Source: Chloroflexota bacterium (GTDB lineage: Bacteria; Chloroflexota; UBA4733). From it: a DNA stretch of 64,000 nt. A model generated the notes under the pieces. The model had not been told where the DNA came from, did not search any database, and saw only the letters and a list, made by a program, of their open reading frames with translations. The DNA lies in assembly GCA_023381895.1 (NCBI GenBank), contig JAMCTA010000003.1, positions 1 to 64,000 on the forward strand, given 5' to 3'. The first letter of the stretch is position 1, and each line of letters starts with the position of its first letter. A program made the position numbers and the translations under genes. Positions 17,403 to 25,583 of the stretch are shown here, piece by piece.

Positions 17403-18152
17403 GTGGCAATCATCCTGAAAACGCCAGCCGAGCTGGCGATCATGCGGCAGGCAGGTCGGATCGTTGCAGAGACTCTCGACATGCTCGCCGAGCACGTCCG
17501 CCCTGGTGTTACAACTGGAGAGCTCGACGCCCTGGCTGAGGAGTTCATCCGCAAAAAGGACGCAAAGCCCTCCTTCAAGGGCTACCGTGGCTTTCCTGCA
17601 AGTATTTGCGCTGCCGTCAACGATCAGGTGGTGCACGGAATTCCGGGATCCCACGTGCTCAATGAGGGTGACATCGTCACCGTCGACGTCGGCGCCTTCT
17701 ACCGTGGTCTTCATGGTGATGCAGCAACGTCGTTTGCCGTCGGGTCTGTCAAACCAACAGCGAGTCGCCTCCTCGAAGTCTGCGCCCAGGCCCTTGATGT
17801 CGGCGTTGCCCAGGTTCATCCCGGAGCACATCTCTCCGATATCGGCGCCGCCATTCAGCCAGTCGTTGAAAAGGCAGGCTTTTCGGTCGTCCGTCAGTAC
17901 TGCGGACACGGCATCGGCCGTGCTCTCCACGAAGATCCTCAGATCTTTCACTATGGTGTTCCTGGCCGCGGACCGCTTCTCCGCAAGGGAATGGTCTTCA
18001 CGATTGAGCCAATGATCAATGCTGGGCAACATGAGACGCGCATACTGGAGGACGGCTGGACGGTAGTCACCGCCGATGGCAGCCTCTCGGCACAGTTCGA
18101 GCATACAGTGGTGGTCACGGAAGATGGTCACTGTATTCTCACGCTGCTCTAA
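17403..18152 (+). CDS. map: Methionine aminopeptidase, type I
   Basis: 249 residues, a typical short type I enzyme that removes the initiator Met from new proteins. The substrate His is in VVHGIPG. The metal ligands are both Asp residues of TVDVGAFYRGLHGDAA, the His of CGHGIGRALHEDP, the Glu of FTIEPMI and the last Glu of FEHTVVVTEDG. GTG start with a GGGAAG site. It is the final gene of the group that begins with the phosphomannomutase. The gene downstream is convergent. Confidence 0.95.
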   Translation: MAIILKTPAELAIMRQAGRIVAETLDMLAEHVRPGVTTGELDALAEEFIRKKDAKPSFKGYRGFPASICAAVNDQVVHGIPGSHVLNEGDIVTVDVGAFYRGLHGDAATSFAVGSVKPTASRLLEVCAQALDVGVAQVHPGAHLSDIGAAIQPVVEKAGFSVVRQYCGHGIGRALHEDPQIFHYGVPGRGPLLRKGMVFTIEPMINAGQHETRILEDGWTVVTADGSLSAQFEHTVVVTEDGHCILTLL

Positions 18153-18241
18153 GAACACCTATAGATAGATCTTCGAACTCATCCGAAAAAGGAATCCCGC
18201 CTCGCACTGATTCCGGCAGCATCCCAGCCGGTAGAGGCAAC

Positions 18242-20248
18242 TCACCGGTAGTGAAGAGCAACCGCACCGTGCTGTAAGAGCCACTCGTACACTTCGTCGC
18301 GCGTGCCGGACAGCATCCGTGTAATCGCCTCACCCAGGAGCTGATCCTCCCGCTGGCGACGGTGAACCGGATCAGACTGAGTGGTGCGTGCTTGCCGTTG
18401 CGCCTCGCGCCTCGCATTGAGCACACGTTGCGGCGGGACAATCAACACGATGGGGATGATGACGGGACAGGTCCCTTCGCCGGTAGCCGGCGTCGGAGCA
18501 TCCTGATGGCGCAACGTCGCCCACGCGAGATGCATCTCGCCACTCCAACGCCGGGGCAGTAGCCGCCCTACGATATCCTCATCAAACCAAGGAGGCACCG
18601 CCAGTGAGAGATCGAAGTGGCCCCGGCCGATGTATCGCGGGCGGTGAGCAGAACCACTCCAAGCCGGCGCGCCACGACCATCATCCTTGCCCGAACGTGG
18701 ACCAGTGTGTACGATGAGCCACTGTAAGAGTTCCTCGTCGTCGACAAGCTCAGCTTGTGCGATTGGCAGAGAGCCGAGATGAGATGGCGGCCCTTCGCGC
18801 TCCTCATCGATTGCACCCGACGTGAGATTGAATCTCCGAAACCGTACTCGGGAAGCAAGGTCCACTCTATCGTGATGGCGCGGATCAACATAAATGGCTC
18901 CCACAGTCACTGTGCCAGTGCGAAGATTCCGTATCCCCTTGACCAAGCCGTTCGACCGGAGAAGCTGGTAGCGTAGGGCGTTGATCCGGTCAGTAAGCGT
19001 ATTGCTCATGACAACGAGGTGCTCGAATGGCTCGGCATACCGGTGGTACTCGGGTGTCCACGGTGCACCGAGTTCTCCCAGTAGCTCTGCGAATGACGGT
19101 CGGGGATGCTCATCATTCCAATCACTGCTGTGGCGTACTTCCTGGTCGCCAAGTCCCGGCTGCTGGGACTCAGCCTCGTGGGCGCTGACGTCACGTTCAA
19201 TAGCTTCGAGCAGATCACGGACCGTATCAACAAAGAGCCGGCGGAGCTCAGGGTGCTGGGTCTCTTGCTGAATCGCCCGATAGACGTCAGGAGTGCGCTG
19301 AGCGAGCGCAGCGACTCGCGCAGCCAGGTACAAGAGAGGCTCGAAGACCGGAGTGCGGAAGGGCAGCAGCTGTGTCGGATCCTGGTTCGCTCGCACAAAC
19401 GTGAAGGCATAGCTCAACAATACGAAGTGGGTTAGTGACTGCACGAAGCTCATCGCGGCATCGTGCTCCTCGGCCGAAGTAGGTGTCAGGAGAAGACCCG
19501 CGCCCGCGAGCTGCTCCACGAGCCACTCTTGCCACGGCACGGTGGGACGCCCATCGCTCGCAGGAGCCACAGCGACCACCAGTCCGGTGGGATCGCCAGC
19601 AGCCCGACCAAAAAGAGGATGGAGGCCAATCACTCCGACGTGAGACGGCAGTAGTCGGCAAGCAATGCGCATCGGAGCCGCTTTGATCGAGAGCACATCG
19701 CCGTACAGGGCCCCTGGAGGAAGACCCTGACTGTAAGGGCGCAGGAGCTCCTCGAACTCCTGCGCTGACGTGTACGGTGTCGCACATAGGAATACGTCTG
19801 TCCACGGGCACACCGCCGGACCGAGGGCTGTGGGCAGAAACAGCAAGACCGCCTCGACGCCAGGATGGACGCGCAAGTCTCGTACTAACGCTTCAAGTGT
19901 CGGTCGTGCCTCTTGGCTCGACATACTCCCGTGCTCGGAGGTGAAGACTGCCACCACTGGCCCACCCTGTGGCTCGACGATCGAGTGGATTTGGAGGCTC
20001 TCCCCCATTGCTTTCACGGTGAACAGCTGTGGCCGCCAGCGCCGGCGTTGAACAAGGCCAGTCAGTCGCTGCAGGGTCTGCTGGATCGTGGGGCGTCGAC
20101 CATCCTCCAATGCTTCCACATCGGGAAAACGATCGATGATGATGCAAGCCCGTACCGCGGGCAAGAGGAGCTCTGCGAATAAGGATCCCATCGCTCCTCC
20201 GCCTCCGAGCAATGTCAGGACGGGCTCAGAAGGTCGTCCTGAGATCAC
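18242..20248 (-). CDS. Large TyrA-like (prephenate dehydrogenase fold) protein with unknown C-terminal half
   Basis: 668 residues, more than twice the size of a simple prephenate dehydrogenase. It opens with a nucleotide-binding loop (LTLLGGGGAMGSLFAELLLP). From residue 130 or so it follows TyrA closely: DVFLCATPYTSAQEFEELL, YGDVLSIKAAPM, VIGLHPLFGRAAGD with the substrate His, then EEHDAAMSFVQSLTHFVLLS. Residues about 40-125 look like an insertion within the dinucleotide fold. The last 320 residues match nothing I know; they contain RTGTVTVGAIYVD and a block GRGHFDLSLAVPPWF. It starts with GTG in a GTGA overlap with the EF-G-like gene, so the two are translationally coupled. Whether it still acts in tyrosine synthesis is open. 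Confidence 0.65.
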   Translation of the reverse strand: MISGRPSEPVLTLLGGGGAMGSLFAELLLPAVRACIIIDRFPDVEALEDGRRPTIQQTLQRLTGLVQRRRWRPQLFTVKAMGESLQIHSIVEPQGGPVVAVFTSEHGSMSSQEARPTLEALVRDLRVHPGVEAVLLFLPTALGPAVCPWTDVFLCATPYTSAQEFEELLRPYSQGLPPGALYGDVLSIKAAPMRIACRLLPSHVGVIGLHPLFGRAAGDPTGLVVAVAPASDGRPTVPWQEWLVEQLAGAGLLLTPTSAEEHDAAMSFVQSLTHFVLLSYAFTFVRANQDPTQLLPFRTPVFEPLLYLAARVAALAQRTPDVYRAIQQETQHPELRRLFVDTVRDLLEAIERDVSAHEAESQQPGLGDQEVRHSSDWNDEHPRPSFAELLGELGAPWTPEYHRYAEPFEHLVVMSNTLTDRINALRYQLLRSNGLVKGIRNLRTGTVTVGAIYVDPRHHDRVDLASRVRFRRFNLTSGAIDEEREGPPSHLGSLPIAQAELVDDEELLQWLIVHTGPRSGKDDGRGAPAWSGSAHRPRYIGRGHFDLSLAVPPWFDEDIVGRLLPRRWSGEMHLAWATLRHQDAPTPATGEGTCPVIIPIVLIVPPQRVLNARREAQRQARTTQSDPVHRRQREDQLLGEAITRMLSGTRDEVYEWLLQHGAVALHYR

Positions 20249-22293
20249 ACGTGCTGAGATTCGTGCAACCTGCCCTTCCCATATTCCTCAATCACCTTCT
20301 GAGCCACGTGCGCAGGCGCCTCTTCATAGTGGGAGAAGCGCGAGGTGAACACGCCACGCCCCTGGGTAAGGGACCGGAGATCAATAGCGTAGCGCAGCAT
20401 CTCCGCTTGCGGCACCTGTGCCCGAATGCGCTGCACGCCCGCACTCGCGGGCTCTATTCCCTCGATGCGTGCCCGCTTCGAGTTGAGATCACTCATCACG
20501 TCGCCCATGTTCGCCTCAGGCACCGTGACCTCCACCTCGAGAACCGGTTCGAGTAGAACGGGTTGACATTGCTCTGCAGCCTTCCTCACTGCAAGCGCTG
20601 CCGCAAGCCGGAAGGCCATCTCCGAGGAATCCACCGGGTGGTAGGAGCCATCATAGAGCGTGGCGCGCACATCGACTACTGAGTTGCCACTGATCAGCCC
20701 CTCAGCAAGCGTCTCTTGGATTCCCTTATCGACTGCCGGGATGAACTGGCGCGGAACCGCTCCGCCAACGATCTTGTCCACGAATTCATAGCCGCCACCG
20801 TTGGGTAATGGCTCCAGCTCCACCCAGACATCGCCAAACTGCCCGTGCCCACCAGTCTGCTTCTTGTGCCGGCCTTGGGCTTTGGCAGCCCTACGGATCG
20901 TCTCTCGATAGGGAACTCGTGGCGTCTGGAGCACGAGCTCGAGCTTGAACTTGCTGCGCAACCGCTCCATAGCCACTTCGAGATGCATGTCACCCATGCC
21001 AGACAAGATGGTTTCTCCAGTCTCCGGATCCTTGCTCACACGGATGGTGCGGTCTTCCTCTTGGAGGCGCGCCAGAGCTGGTCCCATCTTGTCCAGGTCA
21101 CCCTTGGTCTTAGGCTCGACCGCAACGTGGAAGCACGGCTCCGGAAAACTTATTCCCGGCAAAGTCACCGGCTGTTCGCGTGTACAGAGAGTGTCACCAA
21201 TCGCAACCTCGGTGAGCTTATTCACCGCTCCGAGATCACCCGCTGGTACTTCGCCAGTCGCCTCTTGATTGTGCCCTCGCGCAAAAGCGACTTGCGCCAC
21301 ACGCTCCTCTCGCTGGCGATTACTATTCCACACGTGCGCATCAGCACGCAGTATGCCCGAGTAGACCCTGAAGTAGCTCACCCGCCCAACGTACGGGTCG
21401 CTGGTCGTCTTGAAGACCAACGCCGCAAGTGGCCCATCAGGGCTTGCGGTACCAATCTCTTCCGGCGACGGCACGAAGTCACGAAGCACATCGAGGAGTT
21501 GTGACACACCGATGTCAAGCGTCGCCGTCGAGCAGACCACGGGCACGACAGTCCGATCTTTGACGCCTCGCTGCAGCGCAGGTAGAAGCTCAGCGGCACT
21601 GATCTCCTGGCCATCCAGATACTTCGCGAGCAGATCATCATTGCTCTCTGCCACACTGTCAATGAGCTCTTCTCGCAGTTGTTGCACGCGCTCTTGTACT
21701 TCTTCTGGAATCTCGGTTCGCTCGAGGCTACCACTACGAAGAACGTATGTTTGCTCGTTGACGATGTCGATGAACCCATTGAGACTGCGTTCGTGCCCCA
21801 GAGGATACTGGAGTGCGACAGCCTTTCGGCCAAAGAGTGAGCGCACTCCCTCGAGCGCACGATCAAAGTCGGCGTTGTCCCGGTCCAGTCGCGTAATAGC
21901 AACAAGCGCCGGCAGCTTGTTCTCGTCGACATATCCCATGACGAGCTCCGTGCCGACTTCCACGCCATTTACGGCACACACTGTAATGAGGGCACTATCG
22001 GCCACACGGAGAGCCTGCTTTACCTCGCCGACAAAGTCCGAGTAACCTGGAGTGTCGAGCAGGTTGATCTTGACGCCCTTCCATTCGAGAGGAAGGATGC
22101 TCGTACTGAGCGAGAGTTGACGTCGCTGCTCTTCCGCATCAAAGTCCGAGGTTGACGTTCCGTCCTCGACCCTTCCCCTGCGAGCGATTGCCCCGGATAG
22201 GTAGAGCATGGCTTCGCAGAGCGTCGTCTTGCCAGAGCCACCGTGGCCTACTAGGGCAACGTTGCGAATCTGAGATGCGGGGAATGCTTTCAT
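20245..22293 (-). CDS. Elongation factor G-like GTPase (EF-G2 type)
   Basis: 682 residues with the EF-G domain order. G1 is GHGGSGKTTLCEAM near residue 16. The switch region gives QRRQLSLSTSILPLEWKGVKINLLDTPGYSDFVGEV. Domain II follows, then domain IV (RHKKQTGGHGQFGDVWVELEPL) and domain V (EANMGDVMSDLNSKRARI). The G4 motif reads TRLD instead of NKxD, which suggests altered base recognition or an accessory rather than main translocase. This matches the EF-G2/FusA2 branch. GGAGGT lies 5 bases before the ATG. The first gene of a two-gene unit with the TyrA-like gene; a hairpin-rich leader lies upstream. Confidence 0.88.
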   Translation of the reverse strand: MKAFPASQIRNVALVGHGGSGKTTLCEAMLYLSGAIARRGRVEDGTSTSDFDAEEQRRQLSLSTSILPLEWKGVKINLLDTPGYSDFVGEVKQALRVADSALITVCAVNGVEVGTELVMGYVDENKLPALVAITRLDRDNADFDRALEGVRSLFGRKAVALQYPLGHERSLNGFIDIVNEQTYVLRSGSLERTEIPEEVQERVQQLREELIDSVAESNDDLLAKYLDGQEISAAELLPALQRGVKDRTVVPVVCSTATLDIGVSQLLDVLRDFVPSPEEIGTASPDGPLAALVFKTTSDPYVGRVSYFRVYSGILRADAHVWNSNRQREERVAQVAFARGHNQEATGEVPAGDLGAVNKLTEVAIGDTLCTREQPVTLPGISFPEPCFHVAVEPKTKGDLDKMGPALARLQEEDRTIRVSKDPETGETILSGMGDMHLEVAMERLRSKFKLELVLQTPRVPYRETIRRAAKAQGRHKKQTGGHGQFGDVWVELEPLPNGGGYEFVDKIVGGAVPRQFIPAVDKGIQETLAEGLISGNSVVDVRATLYDGSYHPVDSSEMAFRLAAALAVRKAAEQCQPVLLEPVLEVEVTVPEANMGDVMSDLNSKRARIEGIEPASAGVQRIRAQVPQAEMLRYAIDLRSLTQGRGVFTSRFSHYEEAPAHVAQKVIEEYGKGRLHESQHV

Positions 22294-22322
22294 GCCACCT
22301 CCTAGCTATCGGCTCCGACTAG

Positions 22323-22429
22323 TCTCCCAAGCGAGCGGGAGAACCTGCGGAGTGCCTCCGTACAGGATCTTTGTCCTGGTGCCTGTGGCGCTCGTTACCC
22401 TTGGATGGATTTCCAGAGCGCCACAGGCA
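22323..22429 (-). ncRNA. Array of four hairpins upstream of the EF-G-like gene
   Basis: Four inverted repeats stand in a row. They are 22323-22342 (TCTCCC/GGGAGA), 22348-22360 (CGGAG/CTCCG, 3-base loop), 22363-22378 (CAGGA/TCCTG) and 22380-22429 (14-bp perfect stem TGCCTGTGGCGCTC / GAGCGCCACAGGCA, 22-base loop). The array ends 30 bases before the EF-G-like start codon and could form a structured 5' leader on the minus strand. It could equally be read on the plus strand upstream of the sigma-factor gene. It matches no riboswitch class I know. Confidence 0.4.
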
Positions 22430-22638
22430 GGTAGGATCACGATTATACTCATCGTGGTGATCACGGGTCCCTTACGGCACCGCTGGTACTCTTTTCTCTA
22501 TTGCACCTCTGGCGAATGGGGAAAGGAAGACGGAAGATCCCAGCTGCCACTGAGGAGCAGCGCCATCGCCGTTTCTGCCGGAATTATGCCTCCAATCTCC
22601 TTTCACGGTGTATGTGTGCCGTGCTAGATGAGGGATCG

Positions 22639-23277
22639 ATGGGCAACAAGCCAACCACGATCCCCTCACCTGACGAACGCCTCGTGCAGCAAGCTGTCCG
22701 AGGTAATCTCGACGCCTTCAACCGGCTCATCGAGATCCATCAGCAGCAGCTCTATGCTGTGGCCCTGCGACTCGCTGGCGATTCACAGGTGGCGAGTGAC
22801 GCCGTCCAAGACGCTGTACTCTCTGCCTGGCAACATCTGAGCCAGTTCCACCAGGGTAGTGTCTGCGCGTGGCTCACTCGCATCGTCGTCAATCGCTGTT
22901 ATGACTTGCTGAGATCAGGCAAGATACACAGAGTCCTGTCCCTTGATGACGATGATGACGGCGACGCTTCACCCACGGCGATTGCCGCCCAGGAAGATGA
23001 ACCTGAAAAGACCGTGCTCCGAGTAGAGCTTATCAGCTACATCACTCTGGGGCTCGATCAGCTACCGTGGGAGCAGCGGGCAGTAGTCGTCTTGTTCGAT
23101 ATTCAGGGATATGCCTACAGTGAGATAGCGGAGACACTGGGAGTCGAGCTCGGAACGGTGAAGTCACGCTTGAGTAGAGGGCGCGCTAAACTGCGCGACT
23201 GGCTAGCACAGAAGCCGGAACTTCTGCCCCAGAGCTATCGTTCCCTCTTTACAGGAGGGAGCCCCGCAAATGAGTAG
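22639..23277 (+). CDS. ECF-type RNA polymerase sigma factor
   Basis: 212 residues. Region 2 reads RLIEIHQQQLYAVALRLAGDSQVASDAVQDAVLSAWQHLSQF. Region 4 reads LGLDQLPWEQRAVVVLFDIQGYAYSEIAETLGVELGTVKSRLSRGRAKLRDWL, the helix-turn-helix that binds the -35 element. An acidic linker (DDDDDGD) joins the two. The ATG chosen has a GAGGGA site; the frame continues further upstream without such a site. The 3' end overlaps the anti-sigma gene by 8 bases. Confidence 0.93.
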   Translation: MGNKPTTIPSPDERLVQQAVRGNLDAFNRLIEIHQQQLYAVALRLAGDSQVASDAVQDAVLSAWQHLSQFHQGSVCAWLTRIVVNRCYDLLRSGKIHRVLSLDDDDDGDASPTAIAAQEDEPEKTVLRVELISYITLGLDQLPWEQRAVVVLFDIQGYAYSEIAETLGVELGTVKSRLSRGRAKLRDWLAQKPELLPQSYRSLFTGGSPANE

Positions 23278-23935
23278 ACCACGACACCCCCAAACCCTCC
23301 TCGCCGACCTCAGCGTTGGCCTCCTCCCACCAGATGCAGCCGAGCACGTGTGGAACCACGTCAACAACTGTGATGAGTGCAGGACGTTTCTCGCGTCACT
23401 CGAGGCTACCGGATCTCTCCTACGGAACTTCCCGGTTCCCCCTTTACCGCGATCCTTCGTCCTGTCCGCAAACACATCTAGGTCGTCGCCTTGGGGATGG
23501 CTCGGACAGTGGCAACGGCAGGTTGCAGCAGTAGCAGCAGCTGTCTTGCTGACTCTCTCAGTAGTGATTGCGCTGTACGCTCAATCAGTATCCACATCTA
23601 CCACCACGGCACGCTCGGTGCTATCGCCGGCCGCCGTCACGGTGGCAACGAAGACGGTTTCGCCGCCGCGAGCTGCTGCAGCTCTCCCAGTCCGCGGCGG
23701 CGTCGTTCGCCCTCCCACTTCTGTTGCGACGGCAACCTCGACTATCAGGCCTCAAGCCTACGCATTAGCCCGACGCACAGCGCGAGGCTCACCACCGAGT
23801 CTCGTTCTCTTTCTCGCCCTAGGTGGGGGACTGGCCGCAATGATCGCCCTCTCGGGTCAGCGCAGTGCAGACGGTACCGACACACAGCCTGGCCCCCCAG
23901 GGGACAATCGCCCCCCACCCATGCGTGGAGTGTAA
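23270..23935 (+). CDS. Zinc-finger anti-sigma factor, membrane-anchored
   Basis: 221 residues. An HxxxCxxC zinc motif (HVNNCDEC) lies at residues 30-37, as in zf-HC2 anti-sigma domains that hold an ECF sigma factor inactive. A membrane helix follows (about residues 85-103). A Ser/Thr/Ala/Pro-rich extracytoplasmic stretch comes next, and a second hydrophobic segment (about residues 177-193) lies near the end. It overlaps the sigma gene by 8 bases, so the two proteins should be made in fixed ratio. Confidence 0.85.
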   Translation: MSRPRHPQTLLADLSVGLLPPDAAEHVWNHVNNCDECRTFLASLEATGSLLRNFPVPPLPRSFVLSANTSRSSPWGWLGQWQRQVAAVAAAVLLTLSVVIALYAQSVSTSTTTARSVLSPAAVTVATKTVSPPRAAAALPVRGGVVRPPTSVATATSTIRPQAYALARRTARGSPPSLVLFLALGGGLAAMIALSGQRSADGTDTQPGPPGDNRPPPMRGV

Positions 23936-23941
23936 TCCAAG

Positions 23942-25471
23942 ATGCTGTCTACACTAAGAGCCGTTGTCGAGCGAGTAGTCTTTTGCGCTCTGGTTGCCGC
24001 GCTCGTCGCCGGATACGGCAACCAGAGCCGGACTCCAGTGCGCTCAGTCGTGACCACCGCCTCCCCACCTGCCCACGGTGCCACTGTTTCACTGATAGCG
24101 CGAGCCTTCACGGAGCAAACGGAAACAGCTGCCACGAGCACCGGCTCCCGCCGCGTCACGCTCGAGGAGATGTGGCTCCGGATGCAACAGTTGGAGTTTG
24201 CCCCCGTGCTCGACGGCTTGGCTATCTTGCCCCAGCGCGACCGCAACGATCCGTTTTTCGGTGTGGCTGATGCCATCAACACACAGGACGCATCGGCACC
24301 GATCCTCCGAGGGAGCGGCGCTGCGACTGATCGATTGGAAATTCGCTGGGATCAGATCGAGCAGCAGCCCGGAGTCTACGACTTCTCTACGCTCAATACC
24401 GAGCTGAATGAGGCACAGCAACTCCACTTCACAGTCATCGGCCTGTTGCTGGGAACACCCACCTGGGCCGCGAGCTCGCCTTCGGCCGGCGCCGCGAGCC
24501 CACCGCAAGGACTGGGGCCGCCCAGATCGAACGCTCAGCAATCCGATCCATGGGAGCGCTTCGTGCGGGCCGCCGTTCAAGCCGCTGGCCCCAGAGTGAC
24601 GGTTTGGGAAGTCTGGAATGAGCCAAACTCGCAGACCTTCTGGACAGGAACACCAGCGCAATACGCCGAGCTGTACCTCCAAGCCAGGTCAGTGATCCAT
24701 GCCCTTGACCCCGCTGCGCCTGTGCTCATCGGTGGCATGGTCAGTGACAACGGTGCCTGGCTCCGTGCCATGGTGGATACGATCTGCTCTGAAACGCAAT
24801 GCCCGTCAGAATTGCCACAGGACGTTGCTTGGCACGTGTACGACAATCCTTACGATGTCTTACGGCTCAAGGATCTCACACGTGCCGTGTTCGCGCCTTG
24901 GCACGTCACTCCTCGCCTCTGGATCACTGAGAGCAACGTCCCTGTCGTCGATCCGGGCGGCCCGGCCAATGCCGTCACTGGTCCGGACTCCGTCACTCTC
25001 GCTGAGGGTGCTGCCTTCATTGTCCAAGTACTCACCCTCGCGCACTACGCGGGTTACCGGACCGTGGTCATCTACCGAGCCGCCGACGTCGATGAGCAAG
25101 GGCACTACTGGGGCTTGATCCGGGAAGACCTGACGGCGCGACCAGGCTTCTACGCCTTTCGAACCACCGCTGCTGAACTCTACGACACCCGACCTCTGAG
25201 CCTCACCCATCCTATTCCTGGTGTCACTGCCGTGGCGTTTTGTCGCGGCACGACTGCAATTACGGTCGTGTGGAATGATTCCAACCAGGTAGAAGAGCTG
25301 AGCCTCCCGGGACCGCCCAGCTCGTTTGCGGCGGCGTCGATGACCGGTCAGCAGATCATGCTCACGCCTCATCAGCACGGTACCTCTCTGCAGTTACCAG
25401 GGACGCGGCCTGGCGATACCTACCGGGTAGCTCTCGGCACACCTGTGTTTATCCGCTCCTCCACGTGTTGA
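23942..25471 (+). CDS. Secreted TIM-barrel glycosidase-like protein (GH39/cellulase-like)
   Basis: 509 residues. The N-terminal hydrophobic segment suggests export. The barrel begins with IRWDQIEQQPGVYDFSTLN, the common entry to clan GH-A enzymes. Near residue 220 comes VTVWEVWNEPNSQTFW, whose NEP Glu is the expected acid/base. RLWITESNVPV, near residue 325, supplies a likely nucleophile Glu. A C-terminal beta extension follows (residues about 420-509). It lies 6 bases after the anti-sigma gene, so it may belong to that regulon. Substrate unknown. Confidence 0.75.
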   Translation: MLSTLRAVVERVVFCALVAALVAGYGNQSRTPVRSVVTTASPPAHGATVSLIARAFTEQTETAATSTGSRRVTLEEMWLRMQQLEFAPVLDGLAILPQRDRNDPFFGVADAINTQDASAPILRGSGAATDRLEIRWDQIEQQPGVYDFSTLNTELNEAQQLHFTVIGLLLGTPTWAASSPSAGAASPPQGLGPPRSNAQQSDPWERFVRAAVQAAGPRVTVWEVWNEPNSQTFWTGTPAQYAELYLQARSVIHALDPAAPVLIGGMVSDNGAWLRAMVDTICSETQCPSELPQDVAWHVYDNPYDVLRLKDLTRAVFAPWHVTPRLWITESNVPVVDPGGPANAVTGPDSVTLAEGAAFIVQVLTLAHYAGYRTVVIYRAADVDEQGHYWGLIREDLTARPGFYAFRTTAAELYDTRPLSLTHPIPGVTAVAFCRGTTAITVVWNDSNQVEELSLPGPPSSFAAASMTGQQIMLTPHQHGTSLQLPGTRPGDTYRVALGTPVFIRSSTC

Positions 25472-25583
25472 CCCCGCGACCGCGGCACGTGCAGACCACT
25501 GAGCACGTCGCGTCGCCAGCCGGTACGTCGAGTGGCAAGTTCCCGTACTCTTGGACGTACGGCATTTCTGTAAGGCTTGGCTC

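Noticed and set aside
22292..22627. 111-codon plus-strand open frame in the divergent region before the sigma factor
   Set aside because: It runs through the hairpin array, has no ribosome site and no recognisable fold.
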